NCBI GenBank assembly: GCA_947629715.1
Contig: CANRET010000020.1
Span: 1 to 35,008, forward strand
Source of the DNA: an uncultured Akkermansia sp.
Lineage (GTDB): Bacteria; Verrucomicrobiota; Verrucomicrobiia; Verrucomicrobiales; Akkermansiaceae
Length of the DNA: 35,008 nucleotides
Direction: 5' to 3'
The position numbers and the translations under genes were made by a program. Under the pieces are notes generated by a model, which did no database searches, had not been told where the DNA came from, and saw only the letters and a list, made by a program, of their open reading frames with translations. Positions 7,707-14,333 of the stretch are shown here, in pieces (the stretch's first letter is position 1; every line of letters begins with the position of its first letter).

Positions 7707-10535
7707 ATGATTACAGCACAGACTCCCTTTGAACCGCGCCACATCGGCCCGAGCGCCGCGGAGATCAGCGAGATGCTCGACGAAATAGGCTTCGAAAGCT
7801 TGGATGCCATGACGGATGCCATTGTGCCGACTGACATCCGACTCAACAAGTTGCCGGATCTCCCGGAGCCATTGCCGGAGCAGGATGCTCTGAGCAGGCT
7901 CAAGAAAATACTCTCTGCCAACAAACCGGTCAAAAGTCTTATCGGGCAGGGGTACTACGGGGCGTACATGCCCGCAGTGATTCAGCGCAATGTGTACGAG
8001 AACCCGGGATGGTACACGGCCTATACGCCCTACCAGCCTGAGATTGCGCAGGGGCGTCTGGAGATGCTGATGAACTTCCAGACGATGATTGCCGGACTGA
8101 CCGGGCTTCCGGTGGCCAATGCTTCCATGCTGGATGAGGGAACGGCAGCAGCGGAAGCCGTGCATCTGTGCGTGAGCAACAAGGCAAAGAGCGATACTTT
8201 CTTCGTGGCGGACACTTGTTTTCCGCAGACGGTGGAGGTGGTGCGCACTCGCTGCGAGACTACGGGTGTGAAGCTCGTTGTGGGGGATTGGAAGACTTTT
8301 GATCCGGGAAGCGAGTCTGGTTTGGCGGGCGTGCTGGTGCAGTACCCTGACAACTTGGGCAGCGTGGAGGACTATGCGGAATTTTTCGAGAAATGCCATG
8401 CGGCGAAAGCTCTTTGCTGTGTGGCGGCCGACCTGTTGGCGCTCACTCGCTTGCGTGAGCCGGGAGCGTTCGGTGCAGATGTCTGCATCGGTACCACTCA
8501 GCGCATTGGCATACCCGTGGGCTACGGAGGCCCTGCAGCAGCCTACATGGCATGTACGGATGCGTTGAAGCGCAAGCTGCCAGGGCGCTTCATCGGTCTT
8601 TCCGTGGATCGCGACGGCAAACCAGCCTATCGCTTGGCTCTGCAGACGCGCGAGCAGCACATCCGCCGTGAGAAAGCCACCTCCAACATCTGCACGGCAC
8701 AGGTGCTCACGGCTCTGCTGAGCGCTTTCTGCGCAATGTACCACGGTCCTCAGGGACTTTCCCGCATTGCCGCTACCGTACAGCAACTTGCTGCGGCCTT
8801 TGCGGAGAGTATGCGTGACAAGGCGGGGGTAGAGGTCGTTGCCGGGCGCATTTTTGACACCGTGGCGGTACGAGCGAAAGGGCAGGCGAATGCTTTGGTG
8901 GCCGATGCGTTGAAGGCGGGCTACAATATTCGCCGCATTGATGCGGATACCGTGAGCGTTTCCTTTGACGAGACCTGCACGGATGCGGATTTGAAGGCTC
9001 TTTGCGAGGCTTTCGGCGTAGCTACGGCGAAAGTCAAGGACGCTCCGGCAAGCGAAAGGGTCAGCGGCTTTTGCACGGAAAAATGCTTCAATGCGTTCCA
9101 CTCCGAAACGGAGATGATGCGCTACATTCACCGCTTGGAGATGCGCGATCTTGCGCTCAATGAAGCGATGATACCGTTGGGTTCATGTACTATGAAGGCG
9201 AACTGCGCTGCTACGATGATGCCGATCACTTGGGACGGGGTGACACAGTTGCACCCCTTCGCGCCGACGGATCAGTGTGCGGGAATGCGCGCCATGCTGT
9301 TGCAGTTGGAGGAGTGGCTGGCCAAGATCACCGGGTTTTCAGCAGTGAGCTTGCAACCGAATTCCGGCGCGGCGGGAGAATATGCCGGGCTGCTCACCAT
9401 TCATCGCTACCAAGTGGCGCAGGGTGAGGGGCATCGCAACGTGTGTCTCATTCCGACATCCGCGCATGGTACTAACCCCGCATCCTCGGCAATGGCCGGA
9501 TTTGTGGTGGTGGCGGTGAAGTGTGACGAGAATGGCAATATCGATGTCGAGGATCTGCGACGTCTCGCGGCTCAGCATCGTGACAATCTGGCCGCGCTCA
9601 TGGTGACTTATCCTTCCACTCACGGCGTGTACGAGGCAAGTATCGCCGATATTTGCAAGATCATCCATGCTCATGGAGGTCAGGTGTACATGGACGGCGC
9701 TAACATGAATGCCCAGTGCGGCATCACCAATCCCGGCACGATCGGTGCAGACATCTGCCACCTTAACCTGCATAAAACCTTCGGTATGCCGCACGGCGGC
9801 GGCGGTCCCGGCGTGGGGCCTATTTGTTGCGCGTCGCATCTGGCTCCTTATCTGCCCGGACATTTGCATGATGAGCGTGGACGCACGCAAGGCGCTGTGT
9901 CATCTGCAGAGTTCGGTTCAGCGGCAGTGGATCCCATCACGTGGATGTACATTGCGATGATGGGCAGCGAGGGACTGAAGCATGCTTCCCAGGTGGCTAT
10001 TTTGAACGCGAATTATGTGGCTCATAAACTGGCGGATTACTTTCCTACGCTCTATGCCGGGGAGAACGGGTTGGTCGCTCACGAGTGCATCCTGGACACT
10101 CGCCCGATGATTCGCAAGAGCGGTCTCACTGTAGATGACATTGCCAAGCGTCTCATGGATTATGGTTTCCACGCGCCCACAATGAGCTTCCCTGTGCACG
10201 ACACTCTGATGGTGGAGCCCACGGAGTCTGAGAGTAAGGCAGAGCTGGATCGATTTATCGAAGCGATGATTCACATTCACGCTGAGATGAAGGCCGTGGC
10301 TGATGGCTTGGCGCCGGCAAACGATAATGTGCTGGACAATGCTCCCCACACAGCGCAGGAGGTTTGCGGCGATAAGTGGGAGCATTCATACTCTCGCAGC
10401 GCCGCCGCTTATCCCGTGTCCGGTTTGCGCCTTCACAAGTTCTGGCCCGCTTGCTCACGCGTGGATAACACCTACGGCGATCGCAATTTCCGTTGTTGCT
10501 GCGATACGCTTGAACTCGGCGCCGAGAGCGAGTAA
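7707..10535 (+). CDS. gcvP: Glycine dehydrogenase (decarboxylating), P protein
   Basis: GcvP is the PLP enzyme that decarboxylates glycine and loads the aminomethyl group on GcvH. This is the fused single-chain form (942 residues), as in E. coli and mitochondria, rather than the split gcvPA/gcvPB form. The N-terminal half starts with FEPRHIGPS and contains GYYGAYMPAVIQRN. The C-terminal half has LGSCTMK, the PLP lysine K690 in LNLHKTFGMPHGGGGPG, and QGAVSSAEFGSA. The 90-nt gap after gcvH shows no promoter or terminator. A strong terminator follows. Together with gcvT and gcvH it gives one-carbon units from glycine. Confidence 0.97.
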   Translation: MITAQTPFEPRHIGPSAAEISEMLDEIGFESLDAMTDAIVPTDIRLNKLPDLPEPLPEQDALSRLKKILSANKPVKSLIGQGYYGAYMPAVIQRNVYENPGWYTAYTPYQPEIAQGRLEMLMNFQTMIAGLTGLPVANASMLDEGTAAAEAVHLCVSNKAKSDTFFVADTCFPQTVEVVRTRCETTGVKLVVGDWKTFDPGSESGLAGVLVQYPDNLGSVEDYAEFFEKCHAAKALCCVAADLLALTRLREPGAFGADVCIGTTQRIGIPVGYGGPAAAYMACTDALKRKLPGRFIGLSVDRDGKPAYRLALQTREQHIRREKATSNICTAQVLTALLSAFCAMYHGPQGLSRIAATVQQLAAAFAESMRDKAGVEVVAGRIFDTVAVRAKGQANALVADALKAGYNIRRIDADTVSVSFDETCTDADLKALCEAFGVATAKVKDAPASERVSGFCTEKCFNAFHSETEMMRYIHRLEMRDLALNEAMIPLGSCTMKANCAATMMPITWDGVTQLHPFAPTDQCAGMRAMLLQLEEWLAKITGFSAVSLQPNSGAAGEYAGLLTIHRYQVAQGEGHRNVCLIPTSAHGTNPASSAMAGFVVVAVKCDENGNIDVEDLRRLAAQHRDNLAALMVTYPSTHGVYEASIADICKIIHAHGGQVYMDGANMNAQCGITNPGTIGADICHLNLHKTFGMPHGGGGPGVGPICCASHLAPYLPGHLHDERGRTQGAVSSAEFGSAAVDPITWMYIAMMGSEGLKHASQVAILNANYVAHKLADYFPTLYAGENGLVAHECILDTRPMIRKSGLTVDDIAKRLMDYGFHAPTMSFPVHDTLMVEPTESESKAELDRFIEAMIHIHAEMKAVADGLAPANDNVLDNAPHTAQEVCGDKWEHSYSRSAAAYPVSGLRLHKFWPACSRVDNTYGDRNFRCCCDTLELGAESE

Positions 10536-10559
10536 AAGTTCTTGCAAAGAAAAGATCTC

Positions 10560-10592
10560 ACCCGCTTCTCGATCACCGGGGAGCGGGTTTTT
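10560..10592 (+). terminator. Intrinsic terminator of gcvTHP
   Basis: A stem of about 12 bp, ACCCGCTTCTCG with CGGGGAGCGGGT (some G:T pairs), is followed by TTTTT. It starts 25 bases after the gcvP stop. The opposite strand has a weaker T-rich stretch, so it may also help end the leftward transcript of the PA14-like gene. The rest of the gap, 10593-10737, shows no gene. Confidence 0.85.
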
Positions 10593-10737
10593 CTGCGGCC
10601 TGTGCGTTACGCAACTTTGAACGCTCTCACGGGGCACGTTCATGCGACTCAGGAAGATCAAGAGAGACGGATCAATTCGGCACGCGGGTCGCTGCTTTCT
10701 CCCTACGATTTTTTCTTGCCGTCTTCTCGCGGGACAT

Positions 10738-12009
10738 TTACTTCATCTTTACGGAAATATCCACTGGCTTGGCTTCCCATATACGGCTGTCGGGATCGTA
10801 GGGAATTTCCTTGAGAAGGGTCACTTCGCTTTCTGCATCACTTACCTTGTTTTGATCGGAGACATCTTCGTACGCGCTCTCGACAGTAGGAGCAGAGAAC
10901 GCCGTGCGGAAAAGCTGGAACAGAGGCGCCCCATCCTTTGTTTCCCTTTGTTCGGATTCCTCTTCATCTATGAGCAGGCAGAAACCGAATTCCCCACCGC
11001 CAATTTCGGAGATCATCACCTGCATCTCGTACCACTCTCCTTTTTTCACGGTTACGGGGTCGCCCACTTCGAACCCACCCATCGTCTGATTCCATGCACT
11101 CGTGCCTTTGTACTGCACCAAAGAGCGCTTTTCTTTCTCCTCCTTATAATCGAGCCACTCATTCCACTTGGCGTTGCGCAAATTGTGCAAACCGCACGCC
11201 AGTACATTGCGTCCGTCAAAACGTACAGCCATCACTGTGTCCGCCGCGCCCACAAAGCGGAAAGTCCCGCTGGCAGGAGCTTTTACCTTGGCACGGTAGA
11301 GAGCAAGCCACCGGCTCTTTTTGAGACCCTGTTTGCCTGAGCGATCAAAAGCGTGTACAGCTTCTTCATCCTTACAGTTTGGCAAGAAAAAGCAGGTGCT
11401 GTAAAGCTGTATTTTGGCGCGCATATACATGATCAACATGCCAAGATCCCACTTCTTATTGTAGAAATTACTTTCGAGCTCAAGTACTTGTCTGTTGCTG
11501 CTTTCATCGTCATATGCGGATTTGCTGCCATCTGCGCTGCGCTTCAGATCCCAAAAATAGCCGACGAAACCAGAATCGATTTTCTTTCCGCCCATGCCGC
11601 CGCGTCCGGATCCCTCGCCCATGCCGTCACCCAGCCCGCCGCCCAAGGAATCAAACCCTTGGTTCAGGGGGGATGGGGTATCCATGTCCACATCCATCGT
11701 GAAAGTTGGTTGCGCTATATCAGTGACGCTTGCAATAATGGGAGCCACGGGGGGAGCCGTGGGAGGTTTGCCGCCGGAGATATCCTGCATTTTCGGCGCC
11801 GTCTGCATAACATCTTCAACGCTTTCTCCCTGGTACACGATAAATTCGGGCTGGGGTGGTGAACTGATGAGGATTTTGGTGACGTACAGGATGGTCAAAA
11901 GGATGGAAAGAATAATTGCCATCAGAATAATCGCGCGCCGACGCGTGCGATAACGCAGCGACTCCATGCTGTCACGGGCAGTGTCTGCTATGCGAAACCT
12001 GATGGCCAT
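10738..12009 (-). CDS. Membrane-anchored PA14-like protein
   Basis: This 423-residue protein has one transmembrane helix at about 26-48, after a basic N-terminus (YRTRRRA), so most of it should lie outside the cytoplasm. A Pro/Ala- and Gly-rich linker (about 75-145) leads to a globular domain. That domain contains GYFWDLKRSADG, then YRAKVKAPASGTFRFVGAADTVMAVRFDGR, the pattern of a PA14 domain, a beta-barrel often involved in carbohydrate binding. The C-terminal region resembles nothing I recognise. The gene stands alone between two terminators with its own consensus promoter. A role in surface glycan or cell-envelope binding is inference only. Confidence 0.7.
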   Translation of the reverse strand: MAIRFRIADTARDSMESLRYRTRRRAIILMAIILSILLTILYVTKILISSPPQPEFIVYQGESVEDVMQTAPKMQDISGGKPPTAPPVAPIIASVTDIAQPTFTMDVDMDTPSPLNQGFDSLGGGLGDGMGEGSGRGGMGGKKIDSGFVGYFWDLKRSADGSKSAYDDESSNRQVLELESNFYNKKWDLGMLIMYMRAKIQLYSTCFFLPNCKDEEAVHAFDRSGKQGLKKSRWLALYRAKVKAPASGTFRFVGAADTVMAVRFDGRNVLACGLHNLRNAKWNEWLDYKEEKEKRSLVQYKGTSAWNQTMGGFEVGDPVTVKKGEWYEMQVMISEIGGGEFGFCLLIDEEESEQRETKDGAPLFQLFRTAFSAPTVESAYEDVSDQNKVSDAESEVTLLKEIPYDPDSRIWEAKPVDISVKMK

Positions 12010-12032
12010 ATGTTCGGCAAAAGACCGCAGTC

Positions 12033-12062
12033 ATTATACTCGCGTACAAGCGTTCCTGTCAA
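12033..12062 (-). promoter_or_regulatory. Consensus promoter of the PA14-like gene
   Basis: On the minus strand, TTGACA (12057-12062) and TATAAT (12033-12038) are both perfect consensus boxes, separated by 18 bp. The -35 box is preceded by GC. The predicted leader is about 17 nt, without a Shine-Dalgarno motif. Confidence 0.8.
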
Positions 12063-12207
12063 GCTTGGATGCATCCCTGTGATCATTATTTGTATTCACA
12101 TAAATGCTCATCGTGCGTCTCAAGGGCTATTGCGATTTCGTCGTTCCCGGAACTCACGAGGCAAAGGAACAGAAAGGGAGGAGAAAAATGGGGGGCACTG
12201 AACGCGC

Positions 12208-12245
12208 AAAAAACAGCCAAGTGCATTACGAAACACACTTGGCTG
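12208..12245 (-). terminator. Intrinsic terminator of tRNA-Ala
   Basis: A 10-bp perfect stem (CAGCCAAGTG with CACTTGGCTG), loop of 12, followed on the minus strand by TTTTTT. It begins one base beyond the tRNA-Ala 3' end, reading leftward. Confidence 0.9.
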
Positions 12246-12246
12246 C

Positions 12247-12319
12247 TGGAGCATAGGGGATTCGAACCCCTGACCTGTTGCGTGCGATGCAACCGCTCTA
12301 CCAACTGAGCTAATGCCCC
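12247..12319 (-). tRNA. tRNA-Ala (CGC anticodon)
   Basis: A 73-nt cloverleaf with anticodon stem GTTGC/GCAAC and loop ATCGCAC, anticodon CGC, reading GCG. The acceptor stem has the G3:U70 wobble pair that identifies alanine tRNAs, and discriminator A. CCA is not encoded. It is a single gene with its own promoter and terminator. Confidence 0.95.
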
Positions 12320-12333
12320 GCAAAAGCGGGCGC

Positions 12334-12362
12334 ATTATACGGGAATTTCCCCAAGAGTGCAA
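12334..12362 (-). promoter_or_regulatory. Promoter of tRNA-Ala
   Basis: On the minus strand, TTGCAC (12357-12362) and TATAAT (12334-12339) lie 17 bp apart. The tRNA starts 15 bases after the -10 box. Confidence 0.75.
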
Positions 12363-12728
12363 GCACGAATATTCATTTGATCTCGATAAAATTTTCGATA
12401 GAAGCGCTTTTCTCTGCATGCTCTCGTTGGCTTCTGCTTGCTTTGCTGTCAATGGAAATCCTCAAGGAGCCTTCTTTGTGGTGACCGGGAGGCCGGCCTA
12501 CCGCATTGTTTCCCGTTTCCGGTCGTTCATCTAGGCAAATTAAAAGGGCATACCCTTTTGGGTATGTTTTTTCCCGTACAGGGTTGTAACTCGGTGAGAT
12601 TCTACTCGTCTTGCCGCCCCACTTTGCGGGTTCTTCCGACAAAGTGTCGTCTCAGCCGACAAGGAACCGCTCCGTCGCGGCACACCCACTCCGAGCCGTG
12701 GGTTCGAGTGCAAATGCTCTTATACAAA
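12363..12728. other. Gene-poor stretch between two tRNA genes
   Basis: About 365 bases separate the tRNA-Ala promoter from the tRNA-His terminator. I see no convincing gene. A 38-codon ORF (12418-12534, +) starts MLSLASACFAV but matches nothing I know, and the only promoter-like pair before it (TTGATC 12377, TAGAAG 12399) is weak. It is followed by a terminator-like hairpin at 12549. Further right, CCGACAA occurs twice (around 12637 and 12656), the first copy within a short hairpin. A small RNA or peptide is possible but unsupported. Confidence 0.4.
12549..12572 (+). terminator. Terminator-like hairpin with no assigned gene
   Basis: CATACCC, a TTTT loop and GGGTATG form a 7-bp stem, directly followed by six Ts on the + strand. 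The form is that of an intrinsic terminator, but no recognised gene precedes it. A short + strand transcript upstream, around 12400-12548, would explain it. Confidence 0.55.
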
Positions 12729-12756
12729 AGGAGCCATTCCAAATGGAATGACTCCT
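12729..12756 (-). terminator. Terminator after tRNA-His
   Basis: AGGAG, a mismatch, then CATTCC pairs with GGAATG and CTCCT around an AAAT loop. On the minus strand TTTT follows. It begins 11 bases beyond the tRNA-His 3' end and probably closes the whole rplM-rpsI-tRNA-His transcript. Confidence 0.75.
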
Positions 12757-12766
12757 CTTTCTGCAG

Positions 12767-12839
12767 GGTACTCAGTGGGATTCGAACCCACGACTCCCAG
12801 AACCACAATCTGGTGCTCTACCGCTGAACTATGAGTACC
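12767..12839 (-). tRNA. tRNA-His (GTG anticodon)
   Basis: Anticodon stem CCAGA/TCTGG with loop TTGTGGT, anticodon GTG. The extra G at position -1 pairs with discriminator C73, the identity element of histidine tRNAs, and is encoded in the DNA. CCA is not encoded. The gene starts only 14 bases after the rpsI stop, with no promoter visible between them, so it is probably cut out of the ribosomal protein mRNA. Confidence 0.95.
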
Positions 12840-12853
12840 GTGAAGAGAGAAAA

Positions 12854-13258
12854 TCAGCGCTTGCTGAACTGGAAACGCTTGCGAGCGCCAGGACGACCGG
12901 CCTTCTTACGCTCCTTCATGCGGGAATCGCGCGTAAGCAGTTTTTGCTCGCGCAGCATTGGGCGGTACGTCTCATCAATCATCACCAGTGCACGGGCGAT
13001 GGCCAAGCTCATCGCGCCGGTCTGACCGTGGATGCCTCCGCCTTTGGTGACGAGAAGCACGTCAAACTTTTTCATGGTATTGGTGACGTAAAATGGCTGA
13101 AGTACGACATTTTGCAGAGCGTCGGTGGGGAGGTACTCCTCCATGCTCCGACGGTTGATGGTAATCTTGCCGGACTTGCCTTCTGCTGCCGGGGTGAGCC
13201 AGGCGTGAGCGATGGCCTCCTTGCGGCGACCTGTGGCATTGTAGGGTGTAGTAGCCAT
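12854..13258 (-). CDS. rpsI: 30S ribosomal protein S9
   Basis: S9 is a small-subunit protein whose C-terminal tail reaches the P-site tRNA anticodon. The 134-residue sequence begins MATTPYNATGRRKEAIAHAWL and ends ARKRFQFSKR, the conserved tail with a final KR. The family core GGGIHGQTGAMSLAIARAL is present. The frame stays open upstream to 13450, inside rplM, but that extension is not S9-like, so ATG 13258 is the start. It lies 13 nt after rplM, the universal L13-S9 pair, and the tRNA-His gene follows immediately. Confidence 0.97.
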   Translation of the reverse strand: MATTPYNATGRRKEAIAHAWLTPAAEGKSGKITINRRSMEEYLPTDALQNVVLQPFYVTNTMKKFDVLLVTKGGGIHGQTGAMSLAIARALVMIDETYRPMLREQKLLTRDSRMKERKKAGRPGARKRFQFSKR

Positions 13259-13271
13259 GGTGGTGAATGGA

Positions 13272-13703
13272 TCAGGAAAGAGTGACGGGGACAGGACCTT
13301 GGGCAGTATGCGGATGTTCGCTGCCAGCGTACACCTTGAGGCGCGCGGCTTGCGAGCGACCTTGCCGCGTGTGCGGCACCATGCCAAGCACGGCATGCTC
13401 CAGAAGGTATGTCGGCTTCTTACGGCGAATTTTGGCGGGAGTGAGAACAACCTGATTGCCTACGTAACCGGTGTAGCGCGTGTAGATCTTAGCCTGCTCC
13501 TTGTTGCCGGTGAGCAGTACTTTGTCCGCATTCACGATTACGACGTAATCCCCGCAGTCGGTGTGAGGGGTGAAAATGGTCTTGTTTTTCCCGCGCAGAA
13601 TGTTGGCAGCTCCTACAGCCACTTGGCCGAGCACTTTGTCGGCAGCGTCAATCACATACCATTTTCGCTCGATGTCCTGAGCTTTGGCAGAAAAGGTCTT
13701 CAT
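13272..13703 (-). CDS. rplM: 50S ribosomal protein L13
   Basis: L13 is an early-assembling large-subunit protein. The 143-residue sequence begins MKTFSAKAQDIERKWYVIDA and contains the conserved DCGDYVVIVNADKVLLTGNK and HTRQG segments. Length is standard. It is the first gene of the rplM-rpsI-tRNA-His unit. Its leader of about 60 nt contains GCACT and AGTGC arms that could form a hairpin around a GGGA/TCCT pair. In other bacteria L13 represses its own operon through such a leader; whether it does so here is untested. Confidence 0.97.
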   Translation of the reverse strand: MKTFSAKAQDIERKWYVIDAADKVLGQVAVGAANILRGKNKTIFTPHTDCGDYVVIVNADKVLLTGNKEQAKIYTRYTGYVGNQVVLTPAKIRRKKPTYLLEHAVLGMVPHTRQGRSQAARLKVYAGSEHPHTAQGPVPVTLS

Positions 13704-13769
13704 AGATTATTACTGATTCCGTTCGTCTGGCACTGCAAGAGGATAACGCTCCCCAGAGTGCGGGACACA

Positions 13770-13798
13770 AATCTACTCTTCCTTCTTCTGTCTGTCAA
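13770..13798 (-). promoter_or_regulatory. Promoter of rplM-rpsI
   Basis: On the minus strand TTGACA (13793-13798) and TAGATT (13770-13775) lie 17 bp apart. The predicted start near 13763 gives a leader of about 60 nt before rplM. Confidence 0.7.
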
Positions 13799-13858
13799 CC
13801 GTATTTTTTAAATTCGGAGGATTTTTTCAATTTTTCGGCAGGATTCGGAAGAATGCAC

Positions 13859-13887
13859 TTGCAAAATCAGCCCTGCCGCTCTAAACT
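13859..13887 (+). promoter_or_regulatory. Promoter of infA
   Basis: TTGCAA (13859-13864), a 17-bp spacer and TAAACT (13882-13887). The predicted leader runs about 46 nt to the infA ATG at 13940, without a Shine-Dalgarno motif. This places the ORF's in-frame ATG at 13853 outside the transcript. Confidence 0.55.
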
Positions 13888-13939
13888 ACTCCCGCTGTTT
13901 GGCTCTCGCCGCGGCTTCATTTCACCCAATACCTTATCT

Positions 13940-14269
13940 ATGCCTACCCCCAACGGACGCAAGTCAAATCCACAACGCCCCGGCTCGTTTCACGCTTCTC
14001 AAGGCGGCAATCGCCAGGCGCCCGCGCCGGTAAAACAGAAAAAAGCTGCGGAAGATGGTGAAGGGGAAATTGAAATGGAAGGGGTGGTGTCCGCCGTGTT
14101 GGCCGGCACGATGTTCCGAGTGCGCGTGGCCAGCGGGCACGAATTTCTGGCCCATATTTCCGGCAAGATGCGCAAGCGTTTCATTCGTTTGGTGGTGGGC
14201 GATAAGGTGCGCATTGAGGTGTCGCCTTACGACATGAGTAAGGCGCGCATCACATTCCGCCTCAACTAA
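13940..14269 (+). CDS. infA: Translation initiation factor IF-1 with N-terminal extension
   Basis: Residues 42-109 are a clear IF-1: EIEMEGVVSAVLAGTMFRVRV, the signature HISGKMRKRFIRLVVGDKV, then SPYDMSKARITFRLN. IF-1 is an S1/OB-fold factor that sits in the ribosomal A site during initiation. Ordinary IF-1 is about 72 residues. Here about 40 extra residues precede the core, rich in Pro, Gln, Gly, Asn and basic residues (MPTPNGRKSN...), and probably disordered. ATG 13940 is the start that follows the predicted promoter; a start just before the core would need GTG 14055, less likely because ATG 13940 is available. A single-domain RNA-binding protein outside translation is the alternative. Confidence 0.85.
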   Translation: MPTPNGRKSNPQRPGSFHASQGGNRQAPAPVKQKKAAEDGEGEIEMEGVVSAVLAGTMFRVRVASGHEFLAHISGKMRKRFIRLVVGDKVRIEVSPYDMSKARITFRLN

Positions 14270-14333
14270 GCGGCTTTGCATTTGCTCCGCCTGCTTTTCG
14301 GGATAGAGGCGGCAGCTTACAGCGACTGCACAC

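Noticed and set aside
7689..9131. Long minus-strand ORF (480 codons) inside gcvP
   Set aside because: It lies antisense to a well-conserved gene, has a His/Arg-rich composition typical of shadow frames and no family motif.
10642..11340. Plus-strand ORF (232 codons) opposite the PA14-like gene
   Set aside because: The minus strand has a consensus promoter, a transmembrane anchor and a domain pattern; the plus strand has none of these.
12313..12534. Plus-strand ORF of 73 codons
   Set aside because: It begins within the tRNA-Ala gene and runs through that tRNA's promoter; only the last 38 codons could be considered and they lack support.
12602..12808. Minus-strand ORF starting MWFWESWVRIPLS
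   Set aside because: Its first part is a translation of the tRNA-His gene, a common artefact, and it continues through the terminator.
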